A stretch of 6,530 nt of DNA, taken from contig JAWVZB010000140.1 in NCBI GenBank assembly GCA_033722375.1, forward strand, positions 1 to 6,530. The letters are read 5' to 3'. The notes under the pieces are model-generated. The model did no database searches and had not been told where the DNA came from. It was given only the letters and a program-made list of their open reading frames with translations. Shown here piece by piece: positions 1 to 5,470 of this stretch. The translations under genes were made by a program, and so were the position numbers. How positions within the stretch are numbered: the stretch's first letter is position 1; each line of letters begins with the position of its first letter. Origin of the DNA: JAWVZB01 sp033722375 (GTDB lineage Bacteria; Actinomycetota; Nitriliruptoria; Nitriliruptorales; Nitriliruptoraceae).

Positions 1-138
1 CCAGACCAGCACCAACGAGGGACGCCGGCAACCAGGTGGGGATCAGCCGGTCCCGGTGCCCGTCCGCGCCGTGCCGCTGATCGCGTGCGACACCTGGAGC
101 TCCGTGGTCACCAGCGCGCCGTCGTGTTCACCGGTCAT
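1..138 (-). other. Possible decayed or frameshifted minus-strand gene at the window edge
   Basis: On the minus strand an ATG at 138-136 has a very good Shine-Dalgarno (AGGAG, six bases upstream) and begins MTGEHDGALVTTELQ, but this frame stops at 45-43 after 31 codons. A different minus frame is open from 127 to the left edge and ends with a hydrophobic, protein-like stretch (RLIPTWLPASLVGAGL). Upstream, another minus frame ends with a plausible C-terminus (ALEAIAAADRELARSTS, stop 137-135) that overlaps the ATG as ATGA, and a GTG at 250-248 opens a third short frame (VSAHADVTESEQPG). The coding-like signal jumps between frames, which fits a pseudogene, assembly indels, or chance in GC-rich DNA. 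I do not recognise a family. Confidence 0.22.
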
Positions 139-510
139 GATGTGCTCCTCGCCAGCTCCCTGTCGGCAGCCGCGATCGCCTCCAAAGCGTCCGGAGCCAA
201 CTGCTCGGGCCCGGTTGCTCGGACTCGGTCACGTCCGCGTGCGCGCTCACGGCCCGGCGACCGTTCAGGGCCCCCAAGCCGCGGGCAGCGGCTCGCGCCG
301 AACGCCCATCGGTGTCGATGGGCCGGCGCCCAATGTGATCCCTCAGTTGGGACTAGTTCGAGCCCCCACCACCGGTGAGGGCGGCCTCCGTGGCCGCATC
401 CGAACCGCAAGCGAGGCTCGCGAGACGCTCAAGAACGCGGCATCATGGACGATGACAACAACAGAGGTGCTCGCCGACCCCGGGGCGGGCATCCTGCGAT
501 CGGAGTCAAG
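139..510. other. Long intergenic or leader region before the first response regulator
   Basis: No convincing gene is seen in this roughly 370-base stretch. The frames open here give Arg/Pro/Ser-rich translations typical of non-coding frames in GC-rich DNA. Visible structure: a short inverted repeat CCCAA (329-333) / TTGGG (347-351); a palindromic ACTAGT (352-357); a perfect hairpin GCGGCC-TCCGT-GGCCGC (381-397); and a CTCGCGAG palindrome (417-424). The promoter and 5' leader of the regulator-kinase operon probably lie here, but I cannot place -35 and -10 boxes with confidence, and no conserved riboswitch core is recognisable. Confidence 0.4.
502..505 (+). promoter_or_regulatory. Ribosome binding site fixing the GTG start of the first response regulator
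   Basis: GGAG lies five bases before GTG at 511. The upstream in-frame ATG at 445 has no purine-rich Shine-Dalgarno and would add 22 residues that do not belong to a receiver fold. Receiver domains usually begin just before the first beta strand, here ARVLVCDD, so GTG 511 is preferred. Confidence 0.75.
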
Positions 511-954
511 GTGGCACGTGTCCTCGTGTGTGACGACGCGCCCGACATCCGCGAGCTCCTGTCGATCGTCCTCGGCGACGACCACGACGTCACGACCGCC
601 GAGGACGGCCGCGAGTGCCTCGATCGGCTGGACGCGGACGACTCCTTCGATGCGCTCGTCCTGGACGTGATGATGCCCGAGGTCGACGGGTTCGAGGTGC
701 TGCGTCAGCTACGGCTCGAGAACCGCTGGCGTGACCTCCCCGTGATCATGCTCACCGCCAAGGTCGACGAGTCGAGCTACATGACCGGCTACCGGCTCGG
801 TGCCGATGCCTACGTCTCGAAGCCGTTCGATCCGGTCGATCTCGAGGGGGTCCTCACGCGCGTCCTCCGCCAGTCACCCGAGGAACGGGCTCAAGCCCGG
901 CAGGACGAGCTCGCGAAGTCACGTATCCTCTGGCAGCTCGAGAACCGCTCCTGA
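511..954 (+). CDS. Receiver-only (CheY-like) response regulator
   Basis: This 147-residue protein is a single phospho-receiver domain with no output domain. The first strand ARVLVCDD ends in the metal-binding acidic pair D8-D9. The phosphoacceptor is D52 in ALVLDVMMPEVDGFEVL, the switch Thr is T82 in VIMLTAK, and the conserved Lys is K104 in YVSKPFD. A charged helical tail (about 121-147, SPEERAQARQDELAKSRIL) follows. GTG 511 is chosen for its Shine-Dalgarno; an ATG at 445 is the alternative. Its stop overlaps the kinase start (TGATG), so the two are very likely co-translated and form a cognate pair. With no DNA-binding or enzymatic domain, it probably signals by protein contact or within a phosphorelay. 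The second receiver at 3364-3804 is a close structural paralogue with its key residues at the same positions. Confidence 0.95.
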   Translation: MARVLVCDDAPDIRELLSIVLGDDHDVTTAEDGRECLDRLDADDSFDALVLDVMMPEVDGFEVLRQLRLENRWRDLPVIMLTAKVDESSYMTGYRLGADAYVSKPFDPVDLEGVLTRVLRQSPEERAQARQDELAKSRILWQLENRS

Positions 955-2561
955 TGGCCACCACCAACGACAAGGTCGGCGACGTGCCCGTCGTCCATCT
1001 CGACGGCGACACCGACGTCGGTGCCGACATCACCGAGATGCGCCGCGACCTCCCCTCGCTCGAGGCCGTAGAACGCCGGCGCGCGCAACTGTGGACCGTG
1101 GCGGGGTTCCTCCTCCTCGCGGCCTCGATCGCGGTCGTGTTCCTCATCAGCAGCTCCGCCGAGGTCGCCGAGGCCCTGCCCGACGCCCCCGCGCTGCGGT
1201 GGGGGTTCGCCGGGGTGTCGGTCGCGTTCCTCCTCTACGTCTTCGACCAGGAGCGGCGCCTCCGTCGTCTCTCGGAGGCGCTCGTCAAGGAGCGCGTCCT
1301 CTCGATCGCGCTGGAGTCGCGAGTCAAGGATCTCGCCACCCTGTCACGGGTCGGACAGGTCGTGAACTCGGTCCTGACCATGGAGGAGGTGCTCGGCGTC
1401 ATCCTCGACGGCGCCTTCCAGCTCACGGATTCGGTGACCGGATCGGTGATGCTGCTCGACGGCGACGAGCTCGTGGTCGAGGTCAGCGCCGGGAGCCACC
1501 CGGCTCCGGTCGGCAGTCGCCAGCCGCTGTCATCCGGCGTCGCCGGGTGGGTCGCGACACGGCGCGAACCAACGCTCATCACCGGCACCCTCCGACCCGG
1601 TCAACTCCCCTCGCTCCGCGAGCGCCGGCGGGACGGCGCGTCTTCGGTCATCGCCCCGCTCCTCCTCGGTGACGAACTACTCGGGGTGCTCACGCTGGAG
1701 CGGAGCGCCGACGCTGACCCGTTCACCGAGTGGGAACTACGCGCAGTCGCGCTGTTCGCCTCCCACGCAGCCACCGCGGTCGCCAACGCCCGCCGCTATG
1801 AGAGCGAGCGGAGCACGGTGGAACGGCTCGCGGACCTGCTCGAGCGCCGCAGCGAGTACGTCGCCACGCTCGTGCACGACCTCAAGGCCCCCCTCACCGC
1901 CGTCCTCGGGTACCTGAAGCTGATCCGGCAACGCGCCGATCGGCTCGATGCGGAGAAGCGGGCCGAGGTGCTCGCCCGGACCGAGGAGTCCGCGGAGCAG
2001 CTCCTCGACATGATCGAGGACATCCTGCGCAACGCGAGCGCCGAAGCGGAGGTCGACATCCGGCGCCAGCCACTCGATCTCAACGAGCTGTGCCACGAGC
2101 TCGCCGACGTCACCGGCAGCATGGCCCAGGCCCGGGACGGCGAGCCACGGTCGGTGCACGTCGAACCGAGCATGGAACCCCCCATCGTCTACACCGACCC
2201 CGCCGCCGTTCGCAGCGTGCTCGTCAACCTGCTCGAGAACGCCGTCAAGTACTCACCGCCCGGATCGGCCATCGAGGTCGATGTGGAGCGCGGGGACGGC
2301 GAGGTCATCGTGTCGGTCTCGGACCAGGGCGCGGGCATCCCCGAGGACGAGGTCGACCACATCTTCGAGCGCTTCCGCCAGCAGGAACCGGGCGGCACCC
2401 CAGGGGGCGTCGGCCTCGGGCTGTACATCGTCCGGTCGCTGGTCCAGACGCTCGGTGGACGGGTCTGGGTCGAGTCGAGCGTGGGAGAGGGATCGACCTT
2501 CCACGTCGCCTTCCCCATCCGCGCGGCGACCGAGGTCAACCAGCCGGCGTCGGTCAGCTGA
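954..2561 (+). CDS. Membrane-anchored GAF-domain sensor histidine kinase
   Basis: The protein has 535 residues. The ATG overlaps the regulator stop by one base, so translational coupling is expected; no strong separate Shine-Dalgarno is seen. Order: cytoplasmic N-terminus (1-46); two membrane helices (about 47-66, GFLLLAASIAVVFLI, and 82-98, WGFAGVSVAFLLYVFD) joined by a short extracytoplasmic loop; a charged linker (99-120); a GAF domain (about 121-285); a HisKA dimerisation domain with phospho-acceptor H308 in LVHDLKAPLTAV; and a HATPase domain. The HATPase has an N box (NLLENAVKYS, 425-434), a G1 box (DQGAGIP, 457-463), an F-box-like FERFRQ and a G2 box (GGVGLGLYIV, 484-493). All catalytic motifs look intact. 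The sensed ligand is unknown; the GAF domain, not the very short outer loop, is the likely sensor. It should autophosphorylate H308 and pass phosphate to D52 of the upstream receiver, and possibly to the second receiver. Confidence 0.96.
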   Translation: MATTNDKVGDVPVVHLDGDTDVGADITEMRRDLPSLEAVERRRAQLWTVAGFLLLAASIAVVFLISSSAEVAEALPDAPALRWGFAGVSVAFLLYVFDQERRLRRLSEALVKERVLSIALESRVKDLATLSRVGQVVNSVLTMEEVLGVILDGAFQLTDSVTGSVMLLDGDELVVEVSAGSHPAPVGSRQPLSSGVAGWVATRREPTLITGTLRPGQLPSLRERRRDGASSVIAPLLLGDELLGVLTLERSADADPFTEWELRAVALFASHAATAVANARRYESERSTVERLADLLERRSEYVATLVHDLKAPLTAVLGYLKLIRQRADRLDAEKRAEVLARTEESAEQLLDMIEDILRNASAEAEVDIRRQPLDLNELCHELADVTGSMAQARDGEPRSVHVEPSMEPPIVYTDPAAVRSVLVNLLENAVKYSPPGSAIEVDVERGDGEVIVSVSDQGAGIPEDEVDHIFERFRQQEPGGTPGGVGLGLYIVRSLVQTLGGRVWVESSVGEGSTFHVAFPIRAATEVNQPASVS

Positions 2562-3045
2562 GGCGGGCCAATCCGCGGGTCCGGAGCCGATCCGTCAACT
2601 GACGGAGGGGGACCCGACACTGGGCGGCCAGCTCCTCGGCGTCGGTGGCGCGGAGACGCACGACCCGCTCATCCACCCCCCGCAGCTCACGAACCTGATC
2701 GACGAGCTCCCGCAGCGGCCTCGGCGCCCGCTCCCGCGACAACCGCTCCGCGTCCACGATCAGCCGGGCGGGGCGTACCTCGCCGGCACAGGCGGGACAC
2801 ACCACGAAGGTCCGCACGGCGGACTCGGGTGCGATCTGATGGTCGACCGCCCAACTGTCGGAGACCTTGAACTCGTCCCCACAGCGGCTGCAGCTCCAGC
2901 GACCGCTTCGTCCCACCGGGAGCGCGTGAACCGCCCGGATCTCGCGGACGTGCCAGTCGACGATCCGGTTACTCGTAGCGCGGTGCTCGAGCGGCGGCGG
3001 GGACTCGCTCGACGTGGGCAGACCGCAGACGTCACACGTGGTCAT
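2554..3045 (-). CDS. Cysteine-rich zinc-binding protein of unknown function
   Basis: This 163-residue protein starts at ATG 3045, with GGAG five bases upstream. It carries three CxxC pairs: C4/C7 (TTCDVCG), C52/C55 (SCSRCGDEF) and C83/C86 (VVCPACAGEV). The last two, about 28 residues apart, probably form one zinc-binding site and bracket a VDHQIAP segment (D68, H69, P73). CxxC-DH-P-CxxC recalls zinc-containing HNH nucleases, but the usual Asn and His after the second cysteine pair are not evident, so nuclease activity is doubtful. The C-terminal half is charged and helical (about 100-163) and ends in a possible helix-turn-helix (DAEELAAQCRVPLRQLTDRL). A small nucleic-acid-binding regulator is plausible but unproven. 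It converges on the kinase gene, overlapping it by 8 bp, and diverges from the riboswitch operon. I do not recognise a named family. Confidence 0.75.
   Translation of the reverse strand: MTTCDVCGLPTSSESPPPLEHRATSNRIVDWHVREIRAVHALPVGRSGRWSCSRCGDEFKVSDSWAVDHQIAPESAVRTFVVCPACAGEVRPARLIVDAERLSRERAPRPLRELVDQVRELRGVDERVVRLRATDAEELAAQCRVPLRQLTDRLRTRGLARLS
2591..2606. repeat. Perfect 7-bp inverted repeat just past the kinase stop
   Basis: TCCGTCA (2591-2597) and TGACGGA (2600-2606) are separated by AC and could form a small stem-loop about 30 bases after the kinase stop codon. It lies inside the coding sequence of the convergent zinc-protein gene. A G-run rather than a U-run follows, so it is not a classical intrinsic terminator. 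It may be chance, or may stabilise the 3' end of the kinase mRNA. Confidence 0.25.
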
Positions 3046-3270
3046 GGACTCTCCAGGGGCTCGGGCGGTCGGTTGCCTACTTCGACACGCAAGACGTGAA
3101 CTCCTTCCGGGTCGCCGACGAACGATCCCTCAGCGGCGTTCAGCCACAGTCTCCTCCACATGGACGCCATCTAGTCATATCTAGCGATATTGGATATCCC
3201 TCGTCTGAGCCCTCAGTCTCGACCGCAGAACTGCCGAAGACTCAATATGGAGGGCAACGGGCCACCGCAG
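3046..3270. promoter_or_regulatory. Divergent intergenic region with promoters for the zinc protein and the riboswitch operon
   Basis: About 225 bases separate the minus-strand zinc-protein start from the plus-strand riboswitch. No convincing gene is seen. The region contains the only clearly AT-rich pocket of the window (about 3165-3200), and a weak -10-like CAATAT at 3243-3248 lies about 25 bases before the riboswitch. I cannot define -35 boxes. Both divergent transcripts must start in or near this stretch. Confidence 0.45.
3177..3198. promoter_or_regulatory. Candidate operator: ATATC / GATAT / ATATC repeat cluster
   Basis: ATATC (3177-3181), GATAT (3186-3190) and ATATC (3194-3198) form two overlapping inverted repeats with 4-base and 3-base spacers (GATAT-TGG-ATATC is exact). 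Such AT-rich symmetry stands out in this GC-rich sequence and sits between divergent transcription units, upstream of the riboswitch. It could be a regulator-binding site or part of a promoter. The binding protein is unknown. Confidence 0.35.
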
Positions 3271-3359
3271 GTCCACCCCACCCGAGAAAGGCGAACCCGT
3301 CGCGAGGCGGGGGCGCAAAGCCACGGGACCCACGAGGTCAGCCGAGCTACCGAAGGGAC
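3271..3359 (+). ncRNA. Cyclic di-GMP-I riboswitch (GEMM-I)
   Basis: The 5' leader carries the GEMM-I core. A first hairpin opens with GGC (3290-3292), then GAACC, then the stem CCCGTC/GGCGGG (3296-3301 / 3306-3311) closed by a GCGA (GNRA) tetraloop at 3302-3305. It returns through the hallmark GGCGCAAAGCC (3312-3322), whose GCC pairs with the opening GGC. A second helical part follows: GACC (3327-3330) can pair with GGTC (3336-3339), and the stretch ends in the conserved-style GGTCAGCC...GCTACCGA (3336-3353). In this family the aptamer binds cyclic di-GMP. The base before CGAACC is G, as in cyclic di-GMP-type aptamers rather than the cAMP-GMP variant, but my alignment was by eye. The aptamer ends exactly where the Shine-Dalgarno of the next gene begins, which suggests control of translation initiation. 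Outer boundaries are approximate. Confidence 0.88.
3353..3358 (+). promoter_or_regulatory. Ribosome binding site fused to the riboswitch 3' edge
   Basis: AAGGGA lies five bases before ATG 3364 and immediately follows the conserved CTACCG end of the aptamer. GGAC (3356-3359), overlapping this site, is complementary to GTCC (3271-3274) at the 5' edge of the aptamer. A closing helix between them would cover the ribosome binding site. This is inferred from base complementarity only. Confidence 0.65.
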
Positions 3360-3363
3360 ATCG

Positions 3364-3804
3364 ATGTCAAAGATCCTCGTAGTCGACGACGAGCCCTCGG
3401 TCCTCGCCATGGTTCGCATGGTGCTCGAGCTCGAAGGCCACGACGTCCAGACCGTCGAGAACGGCAGCGACGCACTCGAGGCCATGGAGCGCGACGCCCC
3501 CGACCTGCTCCTCCTCGACGTGATGATGCCCGGCCTGTCGGGTTTCGAGGTCGCCGAGAAGATGCGCGACATCGACGGGTGCGAGGAACTCCCGCTCATC
3601 TTCCTCTCCGCCAAGGCCGAGCGGGACGACATCTGGACCGGGTGGAAGCTCGGTGCCGACAGCTACCTCACCAAGCCCTTCGATACCGACGAGTTGCTCG
3701 AGGAGGTCAGCCGGGTGCTGAGCATCCGCTCGGCGCCCCGCAACGAGGGAGCACGCAGACCGCAGGTCGACCGCCTGGTGGTACTCGGGGAGGCAACGAG
3801 ATGA
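3364..3804 (+). CDS. Receiver-only (CheY-like) response regulator under riboswitch control
   Basis: This 146-residue single receiver domain starts at ATG 3364. That start is chosen because the Shine-Dalgarno AAGGGA precedes it and the first strand SKILVVDDE follows; the in-frame ATG at 3190 would read through the riboswitch and is rejected. Key residues: acidic pair D8-D9, phosphoacceptor D52 in LLLLDVMMPGLSGFEV, switch S82 in LIFLSAK, and K104 in YLTKPFD. After the receiver (about 1-121) there is only a short basic tail and no output domain. Its stop overlaps the protease start as ATGA, implying co-translation. It resembles the receiver at 511-954 (both have a TGxxLGADxYxxKPFD-type segment), suggesting an old duplication and a possible shared kinase. 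Its role towards the protease or the downstream membrane protein is unknown. Confidence 0.95.
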   Translation: MSKILVVDDEPSVLAMVRMVLELEGHDVQTVENGSDALEAMERDAPDLLLLDVMMPGLSGFEVAEKMRDIDGCEELPLIFLSAKAERDDIWTGWKLGADSYLTKPFDTDELLEEVSRVLSIRSAPRNEGARRPQVDRLVVLGEATR

Positions 3805-5441
3805 CTGGGACGATGACCCACTCACGGAGCATGCGCCTGTCGGCCATGCTCGTCGCGCTCCTGCTCTCGGCGCTGATCCCGGCCACCGCCGGGGGCGCCG
3901 ACGCACGCATGCGCGTCATCGTCCACGCCACGACGGCCCTCGAGGACGCCGCCACGGCCGTCACCGCGTGGGGTGGCGAGGTCGTGCGCGAGCTCGGCCC
4001 GTTCGGGATGCTCGTCGCCGAGGTGCCAGCAGGGGCCCTGGACGAGCTGCACGCCGACGCACGGACCGGGACGATCGCTCCCGACAGCCAGCTCGAGGTC
4101 CACTCGCAGGAGTTCGAGGACGGGGCGGTGCAAGCAGCCACGGCCGCCACCAACGCCCCGACAGCCTGGGCCGAGGGGAACGACGGCGAGGGAGTCGGCG
4201 TCGTGCTCGTCGACACCGGGATCTCCGAGCACCCGGATCTGGGCGACCGTGTCATCGCAGCCATCGACTTCACCGAGGAGCAGGACGGCCTGGACCACCA
4301 CGGTCACGGCACCTTCCTCGCCGGCCTCGTCGCGGGTGATGGCAGCGAATCGGGTGGCGTCAACGCGGGGGTCGCGCCGGGCGCTCATCTCGTCTCGGTC
4401 AAGGTCGCCGGGAAGGACGGCACCACCACCTTGTCCGCCGTTCTGCAGGGGCTCGTCGCGGCCGACCGCGCCCGCGAGCTCTACGACTCGCCCGTGGTGC
4501 TCCTCGCCCTGTCCGGCCCGGTCGGCAACGCGCCGGACCCGATCATGATCGCCCTCGAGATGCTCTGGGCACGTGGTTCGGTCGTGGTCGTGACCGCCGG
4601 TAACAGCGGCCCCGACGCGGGGTCGGTGGGGTCGCCGGGCGCCGACCCGTACCTGATCACGGTCGGGGCGACCGACGGCGACACCGTGGCCGACTGGTCC
4701 TCGCGCGGTCCGAACCCGTGGGGCCACGCCAAGCCCGACCTCGTCGCTCCCGGAACCTCGACCATCGGCCTGCGCGCACCCGGCAGCACCATCGACAACC
4801 AACACCCCACCGCCAAAGTCGACGATCACTACTTCAAGGGCACGGGGACCTCGATGTCCGCGGCACTGGCTGCCGGCGCTGCCGCCGTGGTCCTGTCCGC
4901 TGACCCGGGCCTGAGCCCCGACGGGGTCAAGGGCCGGTTGATGGCCGGGGCGGACGGCTCGCTCGACGCAGACCGGATGGCGATGGGAGCGGGCGCGCTC
5001 GACGTCGCCGCCGCCGTCGACAGCGACGCAGGTCCGGCGAACCAGGATCTCCCGCCGCTCCCCGAGCCGCGCACGCTTCCCGGTAAGCGCAAGGCAGTGG
5101 GACATGCGACCGGCAAGGCCGCAGCACCTGCCACCGCCGGCTGGAACTGGGGCGGCTGGAACTGGGGCGGCTGGAACTGGTCGCACACCGATTGGACCGG
5201 TTGGAACTGGAGTGCCGAGTACTGGGCCGGTTGGAACTGGGGCGGCTGGAACTGGGGTAGCTCCGAGTGGTCCGGATGGAACTGGAGCGGTTGGAACTGG
5301 AGCGGTTGGAACTGGTCCGGGTGGAACTGGTCCGGATGGAACTGGTCCGGATGGAACTGGAGCGGATGGAACTGGTCCGGGTGGAACTGGTCCGGATGGA
5401 ACTGGAGCGGCTGGGAGTGGACCGGCTGGTCCTGGGGCTGA
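3801..5441 (+). CDS. Secreted S8 (subtilisin-like) serine protease with a tryptophan-rich repeat tail
   Basis: The protein has 546 residues; ATG 3801 is preceded by GGAGG seven bases upstream and overlaps the regulator stop. ATG codons at 3813 and 3831 are alternatives that keep the signal peptide. Order: signal peptide (about 1-32: RSMRL, a hydrophobic core, then PATAGGADA); an inhibitor-I9-like propeptide (about 36-105); and an S8 catalytic domain (about 118-408). The triad is intact: D138 in VLVDTGISEHPDLGD, H169 in HHGHGTFLAG, S351 in GTGTSMSAALAAG, with oxyanion-hole N268 in VTAGNSGPD. A Pro/Lys-rich linker (about 410-446) leads to a 100-residue tail of GWNW repeats (447-546). There is no LPxTG motif and no membrane anchor. 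It should be exported and self-processed; the tail may tether it to the cell surface, envelope or a polymer (inference). Substrate unknown. Confidence 0.96.
   Translation: MTGTMTHSRSMRLSAMLVALLLSALIPATAGGADARMRVIVHATTALEDAATAVTAWGGEVVRELGPFGMLVAEVPAGALDELHADARTGTIAPDSQLEVHSQEFEDGAVQAATAATNAPTAWAEGNDGEGVGVVLVDTGISEHPDLGDRVIAAIDFTEEQDGLDHHGHGTFLAGLVAGDGSESGGVNAGVAPGAHLVSVKVAGKDGTTTLSAVLQGLVAADRARELYDSPVVLLALSGPVGNAPDPIMIALEMLWARGSVVVVTAGNSGPDAGSVGSPGADPYLITVGATDGDTVADWSSRGPNPWGHAKPDLVAPGTSTIGLRAPGSTIDNQHPTAKVDDHYFKGTGTSMSAALAAGAAAVVLSADPGLSPDGVKGRLMAGADGSLDADRMAMGAGALDVAAAVDSDAGPANQDLPPLPEPRTLPGKRKAVGHATGKAAAPATAGWNWGGWNWGGWNWSHTDWTGWNWSAEYWAGWNWGGWNWGSSEWSGWNWSGWNWSGWNWSGWNWSGWNWSGWNWSGWNWSGWNWSGWNWSGWEWTGWSWG
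5139..5438 (+). repeat. Tryptophan-rich GWNW tandem repeat region (protein tail, 15-bp DNA unit)
   Basis: The last 100 codons of the protease read as GWNWG/GWNWS pentads. There are 15 WNW motifs, including nine uninterrupted GWNWS copies (5274-5408), plus closing GWEWT and GWSWG. Three longer decad variants (GWNWSHTDWT, GWNWSAEYWA, GWNWGSSEWS) lie in the first half. Tryptophan makes up 37 of 100 residues. In the core every Trp and Asn codon is identical (Trp has only TGG; Asn is always AAC), while Gly (GGA, GGG, GGT) and Ser (AGC, TCC) codons vary between copies. The 15-bp period keeps other frames open on both strands, producing artefactual long open frames. Confidence 0.95.
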
Positions 5442-5470
5442 CGACGAGACGATTGAGGAACGGGTGAGCG

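Noticed and set aside
445..510. ATG 445 as start of the first response regulator
   Set aside because: No Shine-Dalgarno, and the 22 extra residues precede the normal start of a receiver fold; GTG 511 has GGAG at the right spacing.
2591..2606. Intrinsic terminator for the kinase operon
   Set aside because: The stem is short and a G-run rather than a U-run follows; it also lies inside the convergent gene.
3190..3363. N-terminal extension of the second response regulator from ATG 3190
   Set aside because: It would translate the riboswitch and adds a non-receiver Arg/Pro-rich peptide; ATG 3364 has a proper Shine-Dalgarno and the canonical receiver N-terminus.
3096..3800. Upstream extension of the protease frame to ATG 3096
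   Set aside because: It overlaps the riboswitch and the whole second receiver out of frame. The signal peptide right after ATG 3801 and the ATGA junction fix the real start.
5139..5438. CRISPR-like array, because of short regular repeats
   Set aside because: The units are contiguous 15-bp coding repeats with no spacers and lie in frame at the end of the protease.
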